Part shown: piece by piece, positions 1-7,149 of the stretch
Position numbering within the stretch: the first letter of the stretch is position 1
How the letters are laid out: each line of letters opens with the position of its first letter
From: Pyrinomonadaceae bacterium
Lineage (GTDB): Bacteria > Acidobacteriota > Blastocatellia > Pyrinomonadales > Pyrinomonadaceae
Direction: 5' to 3'
DNA: 64,000 bases
NCBI GenBank assembly: GCA_021228405.1
Contig: JAJQRF010000008.1
Coordinates: forward strand, 124,001 to 188,000
The notes under the pieces: generated by a model
What the model saw: only the letters and a program-made list of their open reading frames with translations
The model's database searches: none
What the model was told of the DNA's origin: nothing
Translations under genes and position numbers: made by a program

Positions 1-564
1 TCGAAGCGGGAAAACTTTGCGCCCGACGAAAATCTCATCAGGGAATTTAATGCGGCTTACGACATCGGCAATTTTCGGACGGTCGAAGGCGATGTCGCTT
101 TCGGTTTGCGGCAGATCGTCGATATTGCGTTGAAAGCTCTTTCGCCCGCGATCAACGACACGACGACTTCGCTTTCCTGCATCGATTATCTGACCGCGAT
201 TCTGGTTTGCCTCGCCAAACGCCCGTCCTGCCCGCCGCTCTTTTTCTGCGAAGGCGAATTGCGTCTGGTCATCAATCAACAGCGTTTCGAGGATTATTTC
301 GATCTCGCCTACAATCAAATCCGCCAAAACGGGAGCGGAAACGTTGCCGTCATTCTGCGCCTTCTAAATTCGATGGAAGTTTTGGGCAAGGCAAATCAAT
401 CATTTAACATCCCCGAAGAACGCGCCGAACGCCACGAACTTCTCGAAACGCAAACGCGTCTTTTGATCGGTCTGGCGGAAAGAACCATCGGTGCAGATGC
501 CGATCTGAAAACAATTCAGCGACACTACAACCACGTCAAAGAAACACTCGAAGGCTTGAGATAA
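1..564 (+). CDS. DUF2254 family membrane protein, C-terminal part (5' end outside window)
   Basis: The frame is open from the first base, so this is the C-terminal ~187 residues of a longer protein. The stretch ending in DIGNFRTVEGDVAFGLRQIV, followed by a region reading ALSPAINDTTT, matches the conserved C-terminal part of the DUF2254 predicted membrane proteins. The family usually has N-terminal membrane helices, which lie outside the window. Biochemical function of the family is unknown. The gene converges on the CoA-transferase at 634, and a hairpin-forming repeat separates the two. Confidence 0.75.
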   Translation, partial: SKRENFAPDENLIREFNAAYDIGNFRTVEGDVAFGLRQIVDIALKALSPAINDTTTSLSCIDYLTAILVCLAKRPSCPPLFFCEGELRLVINQQRFEDYFDLAYNQIRQNGSGNVAVILRLLNSMEVLGKANQSFNIPEERAERHELLETQTRLLIGLAERTIGADADLKTIQRHYNHVKETLEGLR

Positions 565-635
565 CGGATAACTGATAAGTGATAACGGATAACTGTTTTT
601 CATCATCCACTATCAGTTGTCCGTTATCGATTATC
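560..635. repeat. Hairpin spacer built from GATAACGGATAACTG words
   Basis: Between two convergent genes the word GATAACGGATAACTG occurs on the left, and its reverse complement with one mismatch lies at about 616-630. The left side also contains a second copy of the word. The two arms can form a stem of about 15 bp around TTTTTCATCATCC. A close relative with an 18-bp perfect stem lies at 12790-12841. It may serve as a bidirectional terminator. Confidence 0.6.
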
Positions 636-1908
636 AATCGAGTGTTTTGAATCTTTCAAAAGCTTGTTTTTGCAGTTCTTCGCGGTGATTCGGATGCGCG
701 ATGCGGATCAATTCTTTGGCGCGTTGGCGCAGGGTTTTACCGTAGAGATTGGCGACACCGTGTTCAGTCACGACATAGTGCACATTCGCTCTGGTCGTCA
801 CCACGCCGCCGCCTTCCTTTAAGAAATGAACGATCTTCGATTCGCCTTTCGCCGTCGTCGAAGGCAATGCAATGATCGGTTTTCCGCCTTCGCTCAAAGA
901 CGCGCCGCGGATAAAATCCATCTGTCCGCCAACGCCCGAATACATCCGCGCCCCGATCGAATCGGCACAAACCTGTCCCGTCAGATCGACTTCGATCGCG
1001 CTGTTGATCGCCGTCACTTTCGGATTGCGGCGGATGACGTGCGGATCGTTGACGTAAGCAACGTCGAGCATCGCAATTTCGGGATTGTCGTCGATAAAAT
1101 CGTAAAGTTTGCGCGTTCCCATCACGAAACTTGCAACCACTTTTTTCGGGTGAACGCGTTTCTTTTTGCCGTTTACGATGCCTTTTTCGAGCAAAGGAAT
1201 CAAACCGTCGGAAAACATCTCGGTGTGAACGCCCAAATCCCTATGATTCGTGAGGGCTTTCAAAACCGCGTTCGGAATCGCGCCGATGCCCATTTGCAGA
1301 GTTGCGCCGTCTTCGATAAGTTCCGCGCAATGTTCGCCGATGGCGAGTTCTTCGGGTGTCGGCTCCATTTCGGGAAGTTCGGGAATTTCATCAGTCACCT
1401 CGACACCGTAATCGATCTCGTCGATATGCAAAACGCCGTCGCCGTGTGTGCGCGGCATATTCGGATTGATCTGTGCGATCACCGTTTCCGCCATCTGCAC
1501 GCCCGCCACGCTCACATCGACCGACGTTCCGAGCGAGCAATAACCGTGTTTGTCGGGCGGCGAAACGTGGATCAGCGCGACCTCGATCGGGATGATCTCG
1601 CGGCGCATCAAAAGCGGCACTTCACTCAGAAAACACGGGATAAAATCCGCTTCGCCCGACGCGACGGCTTTGCGGACGTTCGCACCGATGAAAAAGGCGT
1701 TCGTATGAAATGTGTTTCTATGTTCGGGCTTGATATATTCGGCTTCGCCTTCGGTATGCAGATGATAGATTTCGATGTTTCGCAGTTCGTTCGCGCGGGC
1801 GGTCATCGCTTTGATAAGCGTCTGCGGCGCGGCGGCAACGCTTTGAATAAACACGTGATCGCCCGTATTGATAAATTTTACGGCTTCTTCGGCACTGACT
1901 AATTTCAT
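634..1908 (-). CDS. Acetyl-CoA hydrolase/transferase family (4-hydroxybutyrate CoA-transferase-like)
   Basis: The 424-aa protein has the full length of the class I CoA-transferase family that includes 4-hydroxybutyrate CoA-transferase and acetyl-CoA hydrolase. These enzymes move CoA between acyl groups through a glutamyl-CoA intermediate. The segment HTEMFSDG around residue 230 carries the glutamate expected to be catalytic, and GIGAIPNAV (~207-215) and GGQMDFIRGA match conserved family blocks. There is no signal peptide, so it is cytosolic. The substrate cannot be told from sequence. It is monocistronic and diverges from the Rad52-like gene at 1941. Confidence 0.85.
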   Translation of the reverse strand: MKLVSAEEAVKFINTGDHVFIQSVAAAPQTLIKAMTARANELRNIEIYHLHTEGEAEYIKPEHRNTFHTNAFFIGANVRKAVASGEADFIPCFLSEVPLLMRREIIPIEVALIHVSPPDKHGYCSLGTSVDVSVAGVQMAETVIAQINPNMPRTHGDGVLHIDEIDYGVEVTDEIPELPEMEPTPEELAIGEHCAELIEDGATLQMGIGAIPNAVLKALTNHRDLGVHTEMFSDGLIPLLEKGIVNGKKKRVHPKKVVASFVMGTRKLYDFIDDNPEIAMLDVAYVNDPHVIRRNPKVTAINSAIEVDLTGQVCADSIGARMYSGVGGQMDFIRGASLSEGGKPIIALPSTTAKGESKIVHFLKEGGGVVTTRANVHYVVTEHGVANLYGKTLRQRAKELIRIAHPNHREELQKQAFERFKTLD

Positions 1909-1940
1909 ATTTTTGCGTTTTAAAGTTAAAATGATTTCCT

Positions 1941-2381
1941 ATGGCTGAAACAGTATCTCAAGCTCAGGAAAACGATTCTTTAGAAGTTCAATTAAATCAC
2001 GACGAAGGTTTGCGTTCAATCCGCGATATTGTCAAGGATTTGACCAAACCCGTCGCCAAACGCCACCTGCGAACCCGCAAACAAGGCGGCAGAGAAATTC
2101 TTTATCTGTCGTGGCACGACGCGATCAAATATCTCGATCATTACGCGCCCGGCTGGTGCTACGAAGTGCGTTCGATGAACACCGTCGGCGGAAAATTGAT
2201 TCTCACCGTGCGGCTTTCCGTGCCGTCCGCCGAAGGCATCGTTTACCGCGAAGCGACGGGACAGGAAGACGAAGATTTGGACGCTTACGGCGATTCTTCG
2301 AGCAATGCGGAATCGATGGCTCTGCGCCGTGCGGCGGCAAAATTCGGGCTCGGATTATATCTTTACGACCAAAATAAATAA
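1941..2381 (+). CDS. Rad52/Rad22-like ssDNA-annealing/repair protein
   Basis: A 146-aa protein. The order of features resembles the Rad52/Rad22 and related single-strand annealing proteins: a YLSWHDAIKYLD segment, then GWCYEV, a strand-rich core, and a C-terminal NAESMALRRAAAKFGLG followed by YLY. Proteins of this fold bind single-stranded DNA and promote annealing during recombinational repair. The N-terminal 25 residues are acidic and look disordered. It is short and stands alone, with no exonuclease or SSB beside it and no phage genes nearby. A DdrA-like role is an alternative within the same superfamily. The assignment is by motif recognition only. Confidence 0.65.
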   Translation: MAETVSQAQENDSLEVQLNHDEGLRSIRDIVKDLTKPVAKRHLRTRKQGGREILYLSWHDAIKYLDHYAPGWCYEVRSMNTVGGKLILTVRLSVPSAEGIVYREATGQEDEDLDAYGDSSSNAESMALRRAAAKFGLGLYLYDQNK

Positions 2382-2728
2382 TTCTCCAAAAATAAATCGT
2401 TTGCGTCAGAGCGTCTTTCGCGTAACTCTCTGCGATGAAATTAAGTCTGCAAACAATCAAAGTTCACTGCCCAACCGTTCTTGTAAAAGAACTGTCAAAT
2501 TGTTTATTGATAACGATTTATAGCGGACAGTTTCTTTATTGCCGTTCGATCTTCGGGAAAATTGTTTAACTTCCTGAAATCAGCACCGAATTTGAAATAT
2601 TTTTTTTGATGACAAACGTCATTTAACTGTGTTATGTTTTTAAGTGAGCCTTCCACGCTCGCCTAAATTTTGTCACCAAATATTTCAATTCGCGCTCTGC
2701 AACTTCCAACTTAAAAACCTAATAACTT
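2382..2728. other. Intergenic region upstream of the PilT-like gene
   Basis: About 350 bp with no credible gene. It contains a perfect short inverted repeat, ATGAC-AAAC-GTCAT (2609-2622). Around it is a weak promoter-like pair (TTGATG at 2606-2611, then TGTTAT at 2630-2635, 18 nt apart). The palindrome sits between the two hexamers and could be an operator. Nothing else stands out. Confidence 0.4.
2609..2622. promoter_or_regulatory. Short palindrome inside a possible promoter of the PilT-like gene
   Basis: ATGAC-AAAC-GTCAT is a perfect 5-bp inverted repeat lying in the spacer of a promoter-like sequence about 110 bp before the start codon at 2729. The position suits a repressor or activator site, but there is only one copy in the window. 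Confidence 0.3.
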
Positions 2729-4756
2729 ATGGAAAAGTTAAACGAGTATTTACAAACTTTACTTTCAACCTTCAGTTACGAGCTTCATCTCGAACCGAAC
2801 CGAAATCCCTATTTAGTCACTTCGACCGGAATGACCGACGTTGCCAACACGCCGATTCTGGGCACACAGATCAGTATGATGGTTTTCCCGCTGATTCCGC
2901 CCGATGTCAAACAACAGCTTCCGAACAAACAGGAAGTCGAATTCGTTCATCCGCACACGCTCGGCAATTTCAATTTTGTCGTCAAAAAATCTTCAGCCGG
3001 ATTTAACGTCACGGTTCGCCCGATGATGGCAGATGCGGCGCAATCGAAATCCGAAGTTTTCAACCAGAGTTTTTCTTCATCCGCACCGGTCGTCGAAGAT
3101 TCGCTCATCGAATCGAATGCGCCGTTTCTCGCCGCTCAAACGCCGTTTTCCGCGCCGATTGAAGATAACGATTTCGCCTCCATCAACAAACCGAAATACT
3201 CGTTTGAAAGCTCTGCCTCTGCATATGAAAGCAATTTAGAGATCGAAACGAATTCGCTTTACAATTCAAATATCGAGATCGAAGTCGAAGAAACGCCGAA
3301 AGTTCAATTTGAAAGCAATTACAGTTCACCCGACATCGAAATTATTTCGGTCAACGACCCGACCTTTACGACTTCGTTTTCCGATTCATCGACCTACGAA
3401 CCGCCTGCTAAACGAAGCGATTATGCTCCCGTAAACAGTTCTTACGAAGAAAATTTTTCTTCAAAAACCGACACGCAAGCCTACGGCGAAACTTACTCGA
3501 ACAGCTACTCGCAAAACCAGTTTCTTTCCGAAACGCAAAGCTATCAGCCGCCGGTGAATATTCAGGAAAAAGCACCTGCTCAACCGAATTACGCCCCGCA
3601 AACTCAAGCAACTCAAAACACTTACGCTTCCGAACCGGCAACCGCCGTGTTCGTTCCGACCGCCTCGAGTTCTTCGATGAAAGCGCGAATGGACGCACTG
3701 TTTCACAAGATGTCCGAAGTCGGTGCAAGCGATCTGCATATGAGTGTTTCGATGCCGCCGATGGTTCGCAAAGACGGTAAAATGGCGGTTTTGGAATCCG
3801 GCGAAACGACGCTCACGCCGAATTCGATCAAGGAACTTTTGACCTCGATTATGCCTGACAAAAATCAGGAAGAATTCAGCCGCCGCAACGATACCGATTT
3901 CGCATACGAAATTCCCGGGCTGGCGCGTTTTCGTGCGAATATTTTTGCGGACAGGAAAGGAATGGGCGGAGTTTTCCGTATCATTCCGACCAAAATTTTG
4001 ACCGCCGAACAGCTCGGACTTTCGCAGGCGATTATGAATCTCTGTAATCTCTCGAAAGGCTTGGTCGTCGTCACGGGTCCGACGGGTTCGGGCAAATCGA
4101 CCACGCTCTGCGCGATGGTTGACAGCATCAACAAAAACCGTGAAGACCACATTATCACGATCGAAGACCCGATCGAATTCACGCACGAAAACCAGAAATG
4201 TCTGGTCAACCAGCGCGAAGTGGGCAATCACACGGACAGCTTCAAAGACGCACTCCGCGCCGCGCTTCGCGAAGACCCTGACATTCTGCTCGTCGGCGAA
4301 ATGCGCGACCTCGAAACGATCTCGATCGCTATCGAAACCGCCGAAACGGGACACTTGGTTTTCGGAACACTGCATACGACGACCGCCGCTTCGACGATCG
4401 ATCGTATCATCGACCAATTTCCTGCCGACCGTCAACAGCAGATTCGTGTGATGCTTTCCGAATCGTTAAAAGGCGTGATCGCGCAAACGCTTCTGCCGAA
4501 AAAAGGCGGCGGGCGCGTTGCCGCGCTCGAAGTTTTGATCGTTACGCCCGCCATTTCAAACCTGATCCGCGAAGGAAAAACCTTCCAGATTCCGTCGGCA
4601 ATGCAGACCGGAAAACAGAACGGTATGGTAATGCTCAACGACGCGCTTTTCGAGTTGGTCAAAAAAGGCTTGGTCGAACCGCGTGACGCATATATCAAAG
4701 CCGTCGATAAGACCGGATTTGAATCGCTTCTGCAAAGAAACGGAATGCGGATTTAA
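2729..4756 (+). CDS. PilT-type twitching motility ATPase with ~315-residue N-terminal extension
   Basis: Residues ~317-675 form a complete PilT/PilU-type secretion ATPase, which depolymerises type IV pili at the inner membrane. It shows the N-terminal ASDLHMS segment, Walker A GPTGSGKST (450-458), the Asp box TIEDPIEF, Walker B ILLVGEMRD and the His box GTLHTT. A normal PilT is about 345-370 aa, so the first ~315 residues are extra. Residues 1-105 look folded. Residues ~110-310 are low-complexity, rich in Ser, Glu, Asn and Tyr. No pilus gene is adjacent. A terminator follows at 4781. Confidence 0.88.
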   Translation: MEKLNEYLQTLLSTFSYELHLEPNRNPYLVTSTGMTDVANTPILGTQISMMVFPLIPPDVKQQLPNKQEVEFVHPHTLGNFNFVVKKSSAGFNVTVRPMMADAAQSKSEVFNQSFSSSAPVVEDSLIESNAPFLAAQTPFSAPIEDNDFASINKPKYSFESSASAYESNLEIETNSLYNSNIEIEVEETPKVQFESNYSSPDIEIISVNDPTFTTSFSDSSTYEPPAKRSDYAPVNSSYEENFSSKTDTQAYGETYSNSYSQNQFLSETQSYQPPVNIQEKAPAQPNYAPQTQATQNTYASEPATAVFVPTASSSSMKARMDALFHKMSEVGASDLHMSVSMPPMVRKDGKMAVLESGETTLTPNSIKELLTSIMPDKNQEEFSRRNDTDFAYEIPGLARFRANIFADRKGMGGVFRIIPTKILTAEQLGLSQAIMNLCNLSKGLVVVTGPTGSGKSTTLCAMVDSINKNREDHIITIEDPIEFTHENQKCLVNQREVGNHTDSFKDALRAALREDPDILLVGEMRDLETISIAIETAETGHLVFGTLHTTTAASTIDRIIDQFPADRQQQIRVMLSESLKGVIAQTLLPKKGGGRVAALEVLIVTPAISNLIREGKTFQIPSAMQTGKQNGMVMLNDALFELVKKGLVEPRDAYIKAVDKTGFESLLQRNGMRI

Positions 4757-4780
4757 CCTAAATAATTATTCGTGTTTATT

Positions 4781-4806
4781 AAGGTCGGTTTCATCCGACC
4801 TTTTTT
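4781..4806 (+). terminator. Rho-independent terminator after the PilT-like gene
   Basis: AAGGTCGG (4781-4788), loop TTTCAT, CCGACCTT (4795-4802), then a T-rich run. The stem has 8 perfect pairs and starts about 25 nt after the stop codon. Confidence 0.85.
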
Positions 4807-4885
4807 GTTTTTTACGGAAACTTTCCTTGAAAATCTCCGATAACTTTCAAAAAGCATTTTTACCTGCAAATAGAAGGAGATTTTT

Positions 4886-6886
4886 ATGGCATTGACGCGG
4901 ATAGACGGAGTTGAGAAACCGAAATTTGAAGTAAAGGTCGAAAAAAAGGTCGAGCTTAGAATCGAATCGAAACCTTTGCTCAAGGAAAACGGAACTGAAA
5001 AATTAAACAACTTGCGTTCGCAGGGCGATTTGACGCGCTTTCGATTGAACGCACAGTTTCAAGCAAATAATCCCGCACCGCCGCCGACTCCTGACGAGCG
5101 CATCGCTTCATTGAAGAAAATACTGCCGCATCTGCCGCCCGAAGACCGCCAAGCCGTGCAAAATACGATCAAAGGATTGGAATTGACACGCGATGCCGGC
5201 GATCCTGCGAAGGTTCGTGAAATGGCGGAAAAAATTATCAACGACAACGGCGGAGTCGATCATTTCGATTCGGTCGAAGCCGGAAAAGATTTGGCGGAAA
5301 TGGGGCGGCTCAGTCCGTCTGCCGGAAAAGCGGTCTTGGACGAAATGCTGAAGATCGTCAAACCGGAAGACCGCGACGAGATCGCGCAGGATTTCGTTGA
5401 AAATATGTCCGAAAAAGAGTTGAGCGAACTGGCGCGCACGCCCGAAGGCAAAGCGATGCTCGAAACGGCGAAACACGAACTCGAACAAGGCAAAGTTCAC
5501 GACGACGAACGCGCCACGATCGACCGCATCGACGTTGCCCTGCAAACCGCGACGCAAACCCAGGACGAAGCCGTTGCCGCCGCCGCCGAACGCGTTAAAG
5601 ATTCGATGCAATACGATGTCGTCGGAGGCGGTGAAAAACTTGCCGAAGAAATCGCCAGATTGAATTCGCTTTACGGTCCTGAAGCGGGCGGCGCGTTGAT
5701 GGCGCAACTTTATAAAGATATGCCGCACGAGCTCGGCGCGTCTTTGCGTTTGATGGACGATCTTTCCGAAACGCAGAAAAACGATGTCGGAAGAGCGTTG
5801 GGGGATATGTTCGGCGGTCTGAGCGCGGATGAAAAAGCGGGATTTGCCGAGTGGGTGTCGAATTGGACGGTGCAGGACGCTTTCACACCGAATTTCGGGA
5901 TGGAAAACAAGGCGACATCGTTTGCCGATCTGATCTCGCGCAGTTTCAACACGGAAATGAAAACGGCGGTCGTCAACGCTATGATGGAACAGGCGAAAAC
6001 CATCGAACCCGGACTTTTCGGCGATAACGGCGGCGTTGACGTGCAGGCACTTTTCACGAGCGCGGCAAATATCGCAAATTCATTGCCGTCAGCCGAACGT
6101 GCGGAAATGCTTCAAAAAATCATCGAAACGCTTCCCGAAGTAAATCTGCCGTCGCTTATCAGTGACCCCGAAACGAAAGATGCGCTTTCGCGTTTGTTTA
6201 TGAGTTCGGGCGAACAGCTTCTGCATAATGCGGCTCCCGACGGCGCGTTTGCAAGCCGGCAATTTCAGGAAGGAATGATCAAATTTATGGAACTGACGCT
6301 CTTTTCCGAAAATCCGGGTCAGCTTCGTCCGCAGATGATGGAAGAAATGGTCAGATTGACTGCAAACGTCGGCGATGCCGCCGCGCAGCCGCCCGTTTCG
6401 CAAGCCGAATATGAAAACGCGCACGGCGGTTGGTCACAGCAGGATCACGTCGAAGCGATGTCGGGATTGATGGCAATGGCTTGGAAAGCGGCTGAAAATC
6501 AGAAGGGTGCGATTCAGGCTGACCGGAAACAGCGCGAAGAAACGATGAAAATGTTCACCGGATTGGCGTTTTCGTTCGTTCCGGGTGCGGGCAAAGTTCT
6601 CGGCGAACTCGGTGGCGAAGGCGCGGAATTTCTCGATCAGATCGCCGGAAAAATCCGCGATTTTGCTTGGGATAAAGCCAAAGGCGCATTACAGAGCGGA
6701 GTCGAAAATCGTTTAAACGATCTGATGTCGGGCGACAGCCTCGAAAACATCGACAAGATGCTCGGAACTTTGCGCGATACGGTTCTTTCGCTCAATGCTT
6801 CCCTGCCGAACGGCGAAAATGGTGAACTCGATCTGAGAAGCAAATTTCAATCGGCATTCGCGTTTTATCAATTGATTCAGTTCTAA
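4886..6886 (+). CDS. Hypothetical 666-aa helical protein
   Basis: I do not recognise this family. A strong ribosome site (AGAAGGAGA) sits 6-7 nt before the ATG. There is no signal peptide and no clear membrane segment, apart from a mildly hydrophobic stretch near residue 560 (GLAFSFVPGAG). The N-terminus is basic and Lys/Glu-rich. The rest is a series of amphipathic helices rich in Ala, Glu, Met and Leu, with recurring phrases such as SLPSAERAEMLQKIIE and LSELARTPEGKAMLETAK. This suggests an all-alpha solenoid or coiled structure. A terminator separates it from the PilT-like gene, so the two are adjacent but probably separate transcription units. Confidence 0.7.
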   Translation: MALTRIDGVEKPKFEVKVEKKVELRIESKPLLKENGTEKLNNLRSQGDLTRFRLNAQFQANNPAPPPTPDERIASLKKILPHLPPEDRQAVQNTIKGLELTRDAGDPAKVREMAEKIINDNGGVDHFDSVEAGKDLAEMGRLSPSAGKAVLDEMLKIVKPEDRDEIAQDFVENMSEKELSELARTPEGKAMLETAKHELEQGKVHDDERATIDRIDVALQTATQTQDEAVAAAAERVKDSMQYDVVGGGEKLAEEIARLNSLYGPEAGGALMAQLYKDMPHELGASLRLMDDLSETQKNDVGRALGDMFGGLSADEKAGFAEWVSNWTVQDAFTPNFGMENKATSFADLISRSFNTEMKTAVVNAMMEQAKTIEPGLFGDNGGVDVQALFTSAANIANSLPSAERAEMLQKIIETLPEVNLPSLISDPETKDALSRLFMSSGEQLLHNAAPDGAFASRQFQEGMIKFMELTLFSENPGQLRPQMMEEMVRLTANVGDAAAQPPVSQAEYENAHGGWSQQDHVEAMSGLMAMAWKAAENQKGAIQADRKQREETMKMFTGLAFSFVPGAGKVLGELGGEGAEFLDQIAGKIRDFAWDKAKGALQSGVENRLNDLMSGDSLENIDKMLGTLRDTVLSLNASLPNGENGELDLRSKFQSAFAFYQLIQF

Positions 6887-6906
6887 AAAACCGACCTTTT
6901 TTGAAA

Positions 6907-6987
6907 GCGGATGGGGCAGATCGGGCGGATCAGTGCAGATAAATTTTATAAAAGTCTGCATATATCCGTTTAATCTGCCCCATCCGC
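6907..6987. repeat. 15-bp inverted repeat, part of a dispersed intergenic element
   Basis: GCGGATGGGGCAGAT (6907-6921) is the exact reverse complement of ATCTGCCCCATCCGC (6973-6987). The right arm with its flank (ATCCGTTTAATCTGCCCCAT, 6964-6983) recurs in diverged form at 24498-24526, between other genes. It may form the 3' hairpin of the 4886 gene, but there is no T-run directly after it. Confidence 0.55.
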
Positions 6988-7149
6988 GTTCAAACTTCCG
7001 AAAAAATAAGTCTGTAACCGCTAACCGCGAATCTTTTCGCTTCAAATTGAAATTTTTCGCAAATTTCGCTGTTTTTTCTCTGTAAATTCGCGCTTTTCAT
7101 TGAAATTCCAAATGGCATATCGTTTGCGAAGACAGAATTGAGGGAAATT

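Noticed and set aside
826-1902. 358-aa plus-strand open frame
   Set aside because: Antisense shadow of the CoA-transferase, with Arg/His-rich composition typical of reversed coding DNA.
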